Assembly (NCBI GenBank): GCA_964491915.1
Contig: CAZBHS010000019.1
Span: 26,679-90,678 of the forward strand
Direction of reading: 5' to 3'
Length of the DNA stretch: 64,000 bases
Source: JAHELQ01 sp964491915
GTDB taxonomy: Bacteria; Acidobacteriota; Aminicenantia; UBA2199
Shown here: piece by piece, positions 43,738 to 52,680 of the stretch
How the letters are laid out: every line of letters begins with the position of its first letter
Position numbering within the stretch: the stretch's first letter is position 1
Position numbers and translations under genes: made by a program
Notes under the pieces: model-generated
What the model saw: only the letters and a program-made list of their open reading frames with translations
Databases searched by the model: none
Told to the model about the DNA's origin: nothing

Positions 43738-45303
43738 ATGAATGAGGTGTTAATATATATATTTATATTTCTTATTGGATTTGCTTTTGGAGCAGCGCTA
43801 TTTGTAGTGTTCAAAAAAAAGATTTTTATTGGCGAATACCATAAAGTTGAATTATTTCGCCGTGATTTAGAAGAGAGCATCAACAGGGAAGCTGAAAAAA
43901 ACAATAAGAAACTCAGCGAAGAATTAAAGAACGAATTCGTAAATTGGAAAAACGAATATAACCGAAAGCAAAGCGCTAAGGCCTCGAAGTTGAATGAAAT
44001 GGAAAAGAGGTTGATCCATAAGGAAGAAAACCTCGATAAACGCTACATCAACCTTGATAATAAAGAGAAAGAAATAAAGAGAAAAGAGAAAGATCTCTGT
44101 TATCAAGAAGAGGAATTGAAGGCCGTCAAGACTAAAATCTCGCAAACGTATGAGGAGCAAAAGGCTAAATTGGAGCAAATTTCCGGTTTGACTGTCCAGG
44201 AAGCAAAAGAAATGATCATCAAAAAATATGAGGGTGAGGCGCGTCTCGAATCAGCTCAGAGATTGAAACAGATCGAAGAGGAGTTGAAAGAGAAGAGTGA
44301 ATTGATGGCAAAAGATATTATCGGTACATCCACTCAACGAATCGCCACTGAACACGTTATTTCGTCTTCTGTCACAGTCATTGATCTCCCGAACGATGAG
44401 ATGAAGGGACGAATCATTGGGCGGGAAGGGCGAAATATTCGTGCTCTCGAGAATGCTACCGGCGTTGATTTTATTGTTGATGACACACCGGAGGCGATTA
44501 TCGTCTCCTCTTTTGACCCGATTCGCCGCGAGATTGCGAAGATGGCTCTCGAGACGTTGATTACCGACGGCCGTATTCATCCGGCCCGTGTCGAGGAAAT
44601 TGTCGAAAAGATCACCAGTAATTTTGACAATTATCTAAGGGAAATCGGTGAAAACACTGTTGTCGAATTGGGAATCAAAGATATTAATCCTGAATTATAC
44701 TTTTATATAGGAAAACTTAAATTCAGGACTTCCTATGGTCAGAATGCCCTGCAGCATTCGAAAGAGGTCGCGTTGATCACGGCTTTTATGGCCCGCGAGT
44801 TAGGCGTCAATGTCAATGTGTGTAAGCGCGCCGGATTGCTCCATGATGTGGGTAAATCTATCGACCGTGAAACCGAGGGAACACATACCCAGTTATCGGT
44901 TGAATTGGCTAAAAAATACGGCGAATCCAAAAAGGTGCAGGAGGCGATCGCATCCCATCATATGGACGTTGATTTTACTTCGGTCGAAGGTGTACTTGTC
45001 CAGGCGGCAGATAGCATGTCAGCAGCTAGACCCGGCGCGCGGCGCGAGATTTTTGAGACATACATAAAACGGCTCGAAAAGCTCGAAGAGGTGAGCACAT
45101 CCTTTGATGGAGTCAATAAAGCTTATGCGTTAAGGGCCGGTCGAGAAGTGAGAGTCATTGTCAATTCGAATGAGTTGAATGACAATAAAACGTTTGTCAT
45201 GTCCAAAGACATCGCTAAGAAGATCCAGGAAGAAATGGAATATCCTGGTCAAATCAAGATTACTGTAATAAGGGAAGTCAGAGCGATAGAATATGCCAAG
45301 TAA
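43738..45303 (+). CDS. rny: Ribonuclease Y
   Basis: A 521-residue membrane-anchored endoribonuclease. The N-terminal helix (residues about 4-24) fixes it to the membrane. A long charged coiled coil follows (about 30-190). The KH domain contains GRIIGREGRNIRALENATGVD (positions 44407-44469), and the HD domain contains HDVGKS and HMDVDF, with the metal-binding His-Asp pair. It begins bulk mRNA decay. It has AGGAGG upstream and overlaps ymdB by 11 bases. The length matches the family. Confidence 0.96.
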   Translation: MNEVLIYIFIFLIGFAFGAALFVVFKKKIFIGEYHKVELFRRDLEESINREAEKNNKKLSEELKNEFVNWKNEYNRKQSAKASKLNEMEKRLIHKEENLDKRYINLDNKEKEIKRKEKDLCYQEEELKAVKTKISQTYEEQKAKLEQISGLTVQEAKEMIIKKYEGEARLESAQRLKQIEEELKEKSELMAKDIIGTSTQRIATEHVISSSVTVIDLPNDEMKGRIIGREGRNIRALENATGVDFIVDDTPEAIIVSSFDPIRREIAKMALETLITDGRIHPARVEEIVEKITSNFDNYLREIGENTVVELGIKDINPELYFYIGKLKFRTSYGQNALQHSKEVALITAFMARELGVNVNVCKRAGLLHDVGKSIDRETEGTHTQLSVELAKKYGESKKVQEAIASHHMDVDFTSVEGVLVQAADSMSAARPGARREIFETYIKRLEKLEEVSTSFDGVNKAYALRAGREVRVIVNSNELNDNKTFVMSKDIAKKIQEEMEYPGQIKITVIREVRAIEYAK

Positions 45304-46120
45304 TAATGTCAGAATTGTTTTTGTTGGGGATATAATCGGACGGTATGGACGAAAGTATTTAAGAAGTGTCCTACCGTCCATCAAACATACATTTGAGCCG
45401 GATATCTTGATCGCCAATGGTGAAAATTCCGCCGGCGGCCTTGGGATTATCACGAAAACCGCAGAGGAGTTATTTAGTAGCGGGGTTGATTTTATCACCA
45501 CCGGCAATCATATTTGGGACAAAAAAGATTCCCAGGAATTATTGAAACGGGAGCCCCGGATCATTCGTCCAATGAATTTTCCCGCTTCCAATCCTGGCAG
45601 CGGTTATTTTGACTTCAAGATCGATGATGGGTTGTATCTTACAATTGTCAATCTTCAGGGGCGGGTGTTTATGGAACCTGTTGTGGATAACCCGTTTACC
45701 GTCATCGATGATTTTTTGAAAGAAAACAATAACAAGATGGTATTTGTTGATTTCCATGCCGAAGCCACCGCCGAGAAGCAGGCGCTGGGATTCTTTCTCG
45801 ATGGGCGAGTGAGCGCGGTTGTGGGGACGCATACTCATGTTCAAACCGCTGATTTACGAATTCTCGAGAATGGAACCGCGTATCAAAGCGATGTCGGTAT
45901 GACCGGATCGCTGGAGTCTGTCATTGGGATGAGGAAAGAACCGATTGTTCAGAAGTTTCTCACCGGCATCAACCAGCGTTTCGAGGTCGCGAAAGGAGAT
46001 ATGATTCTGGATATGGCCATGATCGATATTGATCCTGAAACCGGAAACGCTGTAAACACAATGTTTATGCGCCTTTTCGAAGATCGATTCGAAGAACAGT
46101 TGGAGCAGGTTGTAGTCTGA
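45293..46120 (+). CDS. ymdB: YmdB-type metallophosphoesterase
   Basis: A 275-residue phosphodiesterase of the YmdB family (TIGR00282). Metal-binding motifs are VFVGDIIGRYGR, NGENSAGG, TTGNHIWDKK, FHAEATAEKQA and GTHTHVQTAD. YmdB hydrolyses 2',3'- and 3',5'-cyclic nucleotides in vitro and influences biofilm choice in Bacillus. The gene overlaps rny by 11 bases, a neighbourhood that is kept in several phyla. Its stop codon overlaps the ribosome site of the next gene. Confidence 0.93.
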   Translation: MPSNNVRIVFVGDIIGRYGRKYLRSVLPSIKHTFEPDILIANGENSAGGLGIITKTAEELFSSGVDFITTGNHIWDKKDSQELLKREPRIIRPMNFPASNPGSGYFDFKIDDGLYLTIVNLQGRVFMEPVVDNPFTVIDDFLKENNNKMVFVDFHAEATAEKQALGFFLDGRVSAVVGTHTHVQTADLRILENGTAYQSDVGMTGSLESVIGMRKEPIVQKFLTGINQRFEVAKGDMILDMAMIDIDPETGNAVNTMFMRLFEDRFEEQLEQVVV

Positions 46121-46128
46121 GGTAAAAT

Positions 46129-46932
46129 ATAACGAAAACATCGATTTTTTTTTATACAGGAACGGGTAATTCTATGTGGACCGCCCGTTTGCTTGCCGAA
46201 GAATGTGGAAACACTGAACTTATACCAATGGCCCATGTTCAACAGCCCCTGGAATTAGAATCTGAAGCGGTCGGATTGGTGTTTCCTGTTCATATGTGGG
46301 GTGTGCCTCACCGGGTGATTGAATTTCTCAAGATGCTTCCCGCTGATAACGGCAAGTACTATTTCGCTTTGGCTGTCAATGCCGGCCAGGTGGCGGCAAC
46401 CTTGTTGCAACTTGGTAAACTGATGGCAAAGAAAGGCTTGACTCTCTCCTCCGGTTTTGATATAACGTTGCCCTCCAACTATATTCCCTGGGGTGGCCCC
46501 GGCCCGAAAGACAAACAGCGAGAGCGCTTTTCCCATGTCCAGGAAAAGATAAAATCCATTGCCCCACTAGTGGCGAATAGGGAAGAGCGTTCTCTGGAAA
46601 AAGGACCTCTCTGGCAAAACATTCTCTTTACAGGCTTCTATAAGATGGCTTTCAACCAGGTACCAACGATGGACAAGGGGTTTTGGGTCGATGATCGCTG
46701 CGATGGTTGCGGGATTTGCCAAAAAGTTTGTCCTGCGGGTAATATAGAAATTCAACAGGGCAAACCGTCCTGGAACCATAATTGCGAACAATGCCTGGCT
46801 TGCATCCAATGGTGCCCCAAAACCGCTATTCAATACGGCAAAAAAACACCGGCATATGAACGCTACCATCACCCCGACATCCAACTCAAAGATATCATCG
46901 CCGCCGCTTGCGATGCAAGAATAAGATTCTAA
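46129..46932 (+). CDS. EFR1-type flavodoxin/ferredoxin protein with apparent ATA start
   Basis: A 267-residue EFR1-family protein: an N-terminal flavodoxin-like domain and a C-terminal domain with two 4Fe-4S motifs (CDGCGICQKVCP and CEQCLACIQWCP). From ATG 46174 the flavin-binding start would be missing. The frame continues upstream to give IFFYTGTGNS, the phosphate loop of the family, and stays open to a stop at 46123. No ATG, GTG or TTG exists there. ATA 46129 lies six bases after GAGG (46119-46122) and is the best start; ATT 46144 or ACG 46132 are alternatives. Function likely electron transfer. Confidence 0.75.
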   Translation: MTKTSIFFYTGTGNSMWTARLLAEECGNTELIPMAHVQQPLELESEAVGLVFPVHMWGVPHRVIEFLKMLPADNGKYYFALAVNAGQVAATLLQLGKLMAKKGLTLSSGFDITLPSNYIPWGGPGPKDKQRERFSHVQEKIKSIAPLVANREERSLEKGPLWQNILFTGFYKMAFNQVPTMDKGFWVDDRCDGCGICQKVCPAGNIEIQQGKPSWNHNCEQCLACIQWCPKTAIQYGKKTPAYERYHHPDIQLKDIIAAACDARIRF

Positions 46933-47155
46933 ATTTTTAGTCAATCTTCTGCTAAAAATAAGTGAACAGGCTCTAATGACCCTACAATTTTTGGTTATAT
47001 TTTTCCGAAAACAATGAATTCTGAAGGTCTTTGTGGACAGAGCTGTTTACCTGCCCTGGATTCTGCGGCTGTATTCCTTGGGGCGGCCAGAATATAACCG
47101 GGTAAATTATCGTAATTGCCATCATCCCTTGAAAAAAATATGTTTTTAATATAAA

Positions 47156-49081
47156 ATGAAGTTGGCTGCGTTATTCAAGATGCGCACATCTTTCTTTTGT
47201 ATGAGGAATACTACTGTGGCGTTTAGCCAGAATTTTGCCAAATTGACCGGAAAGCCTGGGCCGAATCTGAAAATATTACACTCTTCATTTATTTCCCATT
47301 GTTTTATCGTCCTATCCGCCACTGAAACCGGGTCCGATATTTTCATACAGGAAAATGTTGTTTGGTGGAATACTCTATGGTTCAAGTTTGGGATGTTGGC
47401 GTTGTTGCTGTTTGCGGCTTTGATCGTTCACCGTTTCAGGACAAAAACGATTCAGGCCCGCAGCAAACGGCTGCATGATATGAATTCTACCTTAATCCAA
47501 CAAAATGTCGAAATCCAGCGGGCAAAAGACGCTCTGGAAAAAAGTGAAGAAAAATACCGCACATTGATGGAGAATATCAATGTTGGAATCTACCGGAGAT
47601 TTCCACCGCCGGACGACCGCTTCATCGAAGTGAATCCCGCCATGATCCAGATGTTTGACTTTGAGACCAAAGAGGAATTTATTCAATTGACGGTGTTTGA
47701 CCTCTACTTCAATCCCGAAGATATTGAACGTCTGGATAATAAAATGAAGGCGCAGGGTTTTTTAAAAAGCGAGAGCGCGCTGTTGAAGAGAAAAGACGGT
47801 ACACCGATGTGGTGTTCGGTGTCCGCTGTGGTTGTGCAGGATGAACATGGCAATCCCCTTTATTATGACGGCACAATTCGCGATATTACCGAACAGAAAG
47901 AATTCGAGGAACAGGTTCGCCAAATCCAGAAAATGGAAGCGGTCGGCCAATTGGCCGGAGGTATTGCCCATGATTTCAACAATATCCTGACCGCCATGAC
48001 CGGTCACGCTGAATTGATGCTGATGCAGCTCAAACCCGGCGACCAATATTTCAATAGTTTGAACGAAATATTAAAGAGCGGAGAGCGGGCCCATCATTTG
48101 ACCCAGCACCTCATCACCTTTAGCCGTAGGCAACCGATCGCCCCCCGTAGCATTGAATTAAATAAAGTAATCATAGATTTGCAGGCGATGATGAGGCGTC
48201 TCATTGGTGAAGATATAGAAATCACCACTGTGCTTTTTCCCAACATTCCCCCGATTATGGCGGATTTGGGACAGATCGAGCAGGTATTTATCAATCTCAT
48301 CATCAACGCCAGGGACGCTATCCGCGAACACACGGATACCTTCGCGTTGAAGCGAATCACCATCGAGACATATCCGGTGCATCTGGACAGGGATTATATC
48401 ATGTATCACCCCGGTACCCGCCGCGGTCCATATGTTGTCATCGCTGTTAGCGATACCGGCGTCGGTATGGAAGAACATATCCGGGAAAAAATATTCGAGC
48501 CTTTTTTTACCACAAAAAAACGGGGGAAAGGGGTTGGATTCGGTCTCGCGACGGTCTTTGGGATTGTCAAACAGAACCGGGGGAATATTTTTGCTTACAG
48601 TGAACTCGGTCGAGGCGCCACATTCAAGATCTATTGGCCCATTTTAGAGGGATTCGGCAAAAGTGAAACCGGAAAGGATATGGTGAAAGGGGATCTACGT
48701 GGTGCCGAATATATTCTCGTTGTCGAGGACGATCGCGGGGTCAGAAAATTTATGGTTCATACGTTGCAATCTTTTGGATATAGAGTGCTGGAGGCCACAA
48801 ATGGAATCGAGGCGATGGCTGTGTGCCAGAGGGATTCGATTAATGTCGATATGATTATCTCCGACCTGGTGATGCCGAAAATGGGCGGATTGGAATTGGC
48901 GCGGCGGATTCATGTCATCAAGCCGGAGATCAAGATATTGTTGACCAGCGGGTATTCACGAAATCATCTGGCCAGCCAGGAAGAATTTCCCCCGGTTGTG
49001 GACTTTATCGAAAAACCTTATAGTATCCAGGCCTTCGTAAAAAAGGTACGATCTATTTTCGACGTCGAACAGCCAAATTAA
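47156..49081 (+). CDS. Hybrid histidine kinase with PAS and receiver, sensor part missing
   Basis: A 641-residue signalling protein. Its N-terminal 65 residues are poorly conserved. Then come NVVWWNTLWFKFGMLALLL and one membrane helix, the usual end of a Y_Y_Y propeller sensor. After a coiled linker comes a PAS domain (about residues 130-250), the kinase with GGIAHDFNNIL (histidine near 273), the ATPase with DTGVGM and GFGLATV, and a receiver with the aspartate in IISDLVMP near 566. The large propeller present in its relative at 21336 is missing. A stop lies three codons upstream of ATG 47156 and no ribosome site is visible, so the exact start is uncertain. Confidence 0.82.
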   Translation: MKLAALFKMRTSFFCMRNTTVAFSQNFAKLTGKPGPNLKILHSSFISHCFIVLSATETGSDIFIQENVVWWNTLWFKFGMLALLLFAALIVHRFRTKTIQARSKRLHDMNSTLIQQNVEIQRAKDALEKSEEKYRTLMENINVGIYRRFPPPDDRFIEVNPAMIQMFDFETKEEFIQLTVFDLYFNPEDIERLDNKMKAQGFLKSESALLKRKDGTPMWCSVSAVVVQDEHGNPLYYDGTIRDITEQKEFEEQVRQIQKMEAVGQLAGGIAHDFNNILTAMTGHAELMLMQLKPGDQYFNSLNEILKSGERAHHLTQHLITFSRRQPIAPRSIELNKVIIDLQAMMRRLIGEDIEITTVLFPNIPPIMADLGQIEQVFINLIINARDAIREHTDTFALKRITIETYPVHLDRDYIMYHPGTRRGPYVVIAVSDTGVGMEEHIREKIFEPFFTTKKRGKGVGFGLATVFGIVKQNRGNIFAYSELGRGATFKIYWPILEGFGKSETGKDMVKGDLRGAEYILVVEDDRGVRKFMVHTLQSFGYRVLEATNGIEAMAVCQRDSINVDMIISDLVMPKMGGLELARRIHVIKPEIKILLTSGYSRNHLASQEEFPPVVDFIEKPYSIQAFVKKVRSIFDVEQPN

Positions 49082-49102
49082 AGATTCCTGTGATGCAGGA
49101 TG

Positions 49103-49131
49103 TTGTAAGGGAGCGGGGAATGGGTTATAAT
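49103..49131 (+). promoter_or_regulatory. Promoter for the phosphomannomutase gene
   Basis: TTGTAA (49103-49108), 17 bases, TATAAT (49126-49131). The leader is short and the AGGAGG ribosome site precedes ATG 49154. Confidence 0.6.
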
Positions 49132-49153
49132 TTCATTTTTTCCAGGAGGACTT

Positions 49154-50524
49154 ATGAATGAGATAAATGAAGCGATTTTTAGAGAGTATGATATCAGGGG
49201 CATTGTGGAGGATGATCTCCAGGAAGATGTTGTCGAGAGAATTGCCTCCGCGTTTGCGGCTGTGTTTGTCCGTGAAGGGAAAAAGTCGATTGCGGTAGGT
49301 ATGGATGGTAGGCCCAGTTCACCCCTTATCAAGGATCTTGTCGCCAAAACACTGGCGAAATATGGCCTCGATGTGTTGGATATCGGTCTGGTGCCAAGTC
49401 CTGTCATGTATTACGCGGTGTTCAAGTACGATATGGGCGGCGGTTTGATTATCACCGCGTCGCACAATCCCGCTGAATACAACGGTTTTAAAGCCCTCGT
49501 CGGGCACGAGGCAATGGCCGGCGATCAGGTGAGAGAGATTTTTCATCTGGCCAACTCCGGCCAGTTCCCCCCGGAAAAGCGGGGAACAGTGACAGAAAGA
49601 GATATCACCGGTGATTACCTGGATTACATTTGCAATGATATTAAATTGGATAAAAAAATAAAGGTTGTGGCGGATTGCGGCAACGGAACCGGCGGAATTA
49701 CGGCTGTCCCGCTCTATAACCGTCTGGGAGCCGATGTGGTGGAATTATTCTGTGAAGTGGATGGCAATTTCCCCAACCATCACCCGGATCCAACCAAAGT
49801 GGAAAACCTCAAACACCTTATCGAAAAAGTCAAGGAAACCGGCGCCGACCTTGGCATCGGCTTCGATGGAGACGCAGACCGGATCGGCGTGGTGGATCAA
49901 AATGGCACCGTCCTTTGGGGCGACCAGTTGATGGTGATATTCGCCCGTGATATACTGCCGGCCAATCCCGGTAGAACGATCATCTCTGAAGTGAAAGCGT
50001 CTGAAGTACTATACGAAGAGATAAAAAAGCACGGCGGCACTCCGTTGATGTGGAAGACCGGCCATTCATTGATCAAGAAAAAAATTGTCGAGACCAACGC
50101 GATATTGGCTGGAGAGGTAAGCGGTCATATCTTTTTCAACGACCGCTGGTTCGGTTTTGACGACGCTGTTTATGCCGGCGCCCGCTTATTGGAATTGTTG
50201 TCAAAGACCGATAACACTCTGGCGGACATCATCGAAACATTGCCGAAGGTATTCAATACTCCAGAAATCCGTGTTGACACCACCGAAGCCGCAAAATTCC
50301 AGATTGTGGAACAGATTGTCGCCCATTTCAAGAAAGATTACGAGGTGATCGATATCGACGGCGCCAGGATAAAATTTCCCAATGGATGGGCATTGGTCAG
50401 AGCCAGTAACACGCAGCCCGCGTTGGTGGTCCGTTACGAAGCCGATACCCAGGAACATCTCGATGAGATCAAGGGAGTTGTCGAGCCGGTGCTCGATGGC
50501 ATCAAAACTTCGATCGGAGGTTAA
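49154..50524 (+). CDS. Phosphomannomutase/phosphoglucomutase
   Basis: A 456-residue alpha-D-phosphohexomutase. The phospho-serine loop is TASHNPAEYNG, the metal loop GFDGDADRIG, the sugar-binding loop GEVSGHIFF and the phosphate-binding loop RASNTQPALVVR. It opens with FREYDIRG. The enzyme interconverts 6- and 1-phosphates of mannose or glucose for surface polysaccharide synthesis. The GEVSGH motif is that of the dual-specificity PMM/PGM group. It is alone, with TCCAGGAGGA upstream and its own promoter. Confidence 0.94.
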   Translation: MNEINEAIFREYDIRGIVEDDLQEDVVERIASAFAAVFVREGKKSIAVGMDGRPSSPLIKDLVAKTLAKYGLDVLDIGLVPSPVMYYAVFKYDMGGGLIITASHNPAEYNGFKALVGHEAMAGDQVREIFHLANSGQFPPEKRGTVTERDITGDYLDYICNDIKLDKKIKVVADCGNGTGGITAVPLYNRLGADVVELFCEVDGNFPNHHPDPTKVENLKHLIEKVKETGADLGIGFDGDADRIGVVDQNGTVLWGDQLMVIFARDILPANPGRTIISEVKASEVLYEEIKKHGGTPLMWKTGHSLIKKKIVETNAILAGEVSGHIFFNDRWFGFDDAVYAGARLLELLSKTDNTLADIIETLPKVFNTPEIRVDTTEAAKFQIVEQIVAHFKKDYEVIDIDGARIKFPNGWALVRASNTQPALVVRYEADTQEHLDEIKGVVEPVLDGIKTSIGG

Positions 50525-50600
50525 CGGGAGTGGGTTTTTAGTCTAAACAAGGCCCATCTTTCCAAAAAAAAGCTTTTTTCTCGTTCTCGAGTATAAAAAG

Positions 50601-50629
50601 TTGTTTTTAACAATTTTGTATACTATATT
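50601..50629 (+). promoter_or_regulatory. Possible promoter for the 50666 gene
   Basis: TTGTTT (50601-50606), 17 bases, TATATT (50624-50629). The region is AT-rich and other registers fit, so this is tentative. Confidence 0.4.
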
Positions 50630-50665
50630 ATAACTGACGCTTCTTTGAAGCTGGGGGATGGGAAG

Positions 50666-52675
50666 ATGGGTCGTAACAAGGTGTTTATAGCTTTAGCTAT
50701 GTTTATCGCATCTTTGTCCGGTTTATCCGCGTCATCCCCTCGAAACTTCGGGTATATCGTGTCCGGGTATTCTCAATCTTACACCAATGGCCAGGAAGAC
50801 TTCCTGGTTTTTAAACTCGATATGACGGGCAATGTTCAATGGGTGAAAAACTTTGGCGGAAGCGCTCTCGATCGTTGCCTCGATGTTCGGCAAACATCCG
50901 ATTCCGGCTATGTTCTTTCCGGTATTACCGGATCGATTGGCGGAGAAGATGAAAGTCTGAACATTCTCGCCTATAAATTGAACCAGCATGGAAAAAAACA
51001 AGGAAGGCGAAGGTTTTTAAATGAGGGGAATGAATGCGCCTCTTCTATCATTCAAACAATCGACGGTGGGTATGTTATCTGTGGCTGGTCTGAACAATCG
51101 GCGCCGGTTGGGGCCGATACTGATTTTCTGCTGATGAAATTGTCCGCGAAGGGAACATTGCTATGGCGGCGCACTTTCGGCGGTGTGGGCAATGATTATG
51201 GCTGCGCTGTTTGTGAGGCGCCTGGCGGCGGGTATGTGGTTTCCGGTGTCACCAACTCCTATACCAATGGACAGTACGATTTTTTGATCTACCGGATCAG
51301 TGAAGAGGGGAACGAGGTGTGGCGGAAAAATTATGGCGGTGCATTGTCTGAATGGATCTCTCCCGAAGGTCCCGGAGGGCAGACATTGGCTTCACTGCCG
51401 GACGGGAGCCTTCTGCTATGCGGCAATTCCGAATCTTTCTCCAATGGTGGGAGCGACATCGTAGTGTTCAAGCTCGATGAACAGGGAAACAAACTATTTC
51501 AGCGCAACATCGGGGGTGAAGAGAATGATGTCTGCTCCGCTATTTGCCCGACTCGAGACGGTGGTTTTCTCGTTGCCGGAAGTACTCAATCAATCGTGCT
51601 AGGGGCGGAGGGCGCGGATTGGGATTTTCTAGTAACCAAATTTACTCCGGACGCCAATGTTCAATGGACAAAACATTTGGGGGGCGAATGTGAAGATACC
51701 GGCGTTTCGGTAGCGCAAGATCCCTCGGGCAATTTTATGGTTGCCGGCACCACCATGTCGTTTGTAAGCGGGGAGGCCGGTCTCGACCATGATATATTGA
51801 TCTATAGCCTGGATCAATCAGGAAACGTTTTATGGAAGAATAACCTCGGCGGCGGTTTGGGGGATCACTGCGCGATGGCCAGGATTACGGGACCATATTT
51901 CGCGCCATTCAAGGATAGGGTTGTCGATCATCGCTGCACTCCCTTGCTGGACGTTCATCCCTATTGGATCGACCGGGCCAAAGAGCTTCTGAGGTGCAGT
52001 TACGCGCACTCGTCCTACGGATTGCAACCATTGAACGGTATGGTTGTTCTCAGTTCCAACCCGGCCTATGAAAATTTGTATTTGTTCAACAGGGATGGAA
52101 TTGTGGAACCTGGTGTGTTGTCTATCGCAGATAAAATCCCTGCCGGTGATTTAGGCACTCCCGACCGCGTGACCTGGGCCCAAAGCACCCGCGATTACCT
52201 GGAAGGCGACGGCAAAGACCGCAATGTCATGATTTGGGGCTGGTGCGGCCAGGTTGGGTATTCCAGCCGGGAAGAGATCGATCTCTACCTGGATTTAATG
52301 ACGGAATTGGAAACAGATTTCCCGGACGTACAGTTTGTGTATATGACGGGACATCTCGATGGCACCGGAAAAGAGGGAAATTTGAATACCCGCAACAATC
52401 AGATTCGCAAGTATTGTCTGGAAAACAATAAATTCCTCTATGATTTCGCCGATATCGAAAGCTTCGATCCCGACGGGCTGGTCAATTATATGGAATTGTA
52501 CGCGGACCAGACATGTGATTATATCGGAGGGAACTGGGCGGAACAATGGTGCCGGTCCCACCCCGGTGACTGCTCCGGGTGTTATTGCGCCCATTCCTGG
52601 TCCCTCAATTGCGACTTGAAGGCCCGTGCCTTTTGGTGGCTGATGGCGCGGCTAGCCGGCTGGAATGGGAACTGA
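50666..52675 (+). CDS. Secreted propeller-like repeat protein with SGNH-like C-terminal domain
   Basis: A 669-residue exported protein. A signal peptide (about residues 1-24) is followed by about seven repeats with a GG(Y/F)xVxGxTxS core and a following W.K.(F/L)GG, typical of beta-propeller surface proteins. From about residue 425 a different domain begins: SYAHSSYG, VMIWGWCGQVGYSS, VQFVYMTGHLDGTG and LYDFADIES. The spacing suggests an SGNH-hydrolase-like fold, with the Ser in HSS and the Asp in DIE as candidates. The C-terminus holds several cysteines (CRSHPGDCSGCYC). Start chosen from the signal peptide. Ligand unknown. Confidence 0.78.
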   Translation: MGRNKVFIALAMFIASLSGLSASSPRNFGYIVSGYSQSYTNGQEDFLVFKLDMTGNVQWVKNFGGSALDRCLDVRQTSDSGYVLSGITGSIGGEDESLNILAYKLNQHGKKQGRRRFLNEGNECASSIIQTIDGGYVICGWSEQSAPVGADTDFLLMKLSAKGTLLWRRTFGGVGNDYGCAVCEAPGGGYVVSGVTNSYTNGQYDFLIYRISEEGNEVWRKNYGGALSEWISPEGPGGQTLASLPDGSLLLCGNSESFSNGGSDIVVFKLDEQGNKLFQRNIGGEENDVCSAICPTRDGGFLVAGSTQSIVLGAEGADWDFLVTKFTPDANVQWTKHLGGECEDTGVSVAQDPSGNFMVAGTTMSFVSGEAGLDHDILIYSLDQSGNVLWKNNLGGGLGDHCAMARITGPYFAPFKDRVVDHRCTPLLDVHPYWIDRAKELLRCSYAHSSYGLQPLNGMVVLSSNPAYENLYLFNRDGIVEPGVLSIADKIPAGDLGTPDRVTWAQSTRDYLEGDGKDRNVMIWGWCGQVGYSSREEIDLYLDLMTELETDFPDVQFVYMTGHLDGTGKEGNLNTRNNQIRKYCLENNKFLYDFADIESFDPDGLVNYMELYADQTCDYIGGNWAEQWCRSHPGDCSGCYCAHSWSLNCDLKARAFWWLMARLAGWNGN

Positions 52676-52680
52676 ACCTG

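Noticed and set aside
46174..46932. EFR1 protein starting at the first ATG
   Set aside because: This would remove the conserved flavin-binding loop that is present in frame just upstream.
47146..47385. Minus-strand small gene opposite the hybrid kinase start
   Set aside because: No recognisable domain and no ribosome site. It overlaps the poorly conserved 5' end of the kinase gene, so neither strand is certain, but the kinase frame continues into real domains.
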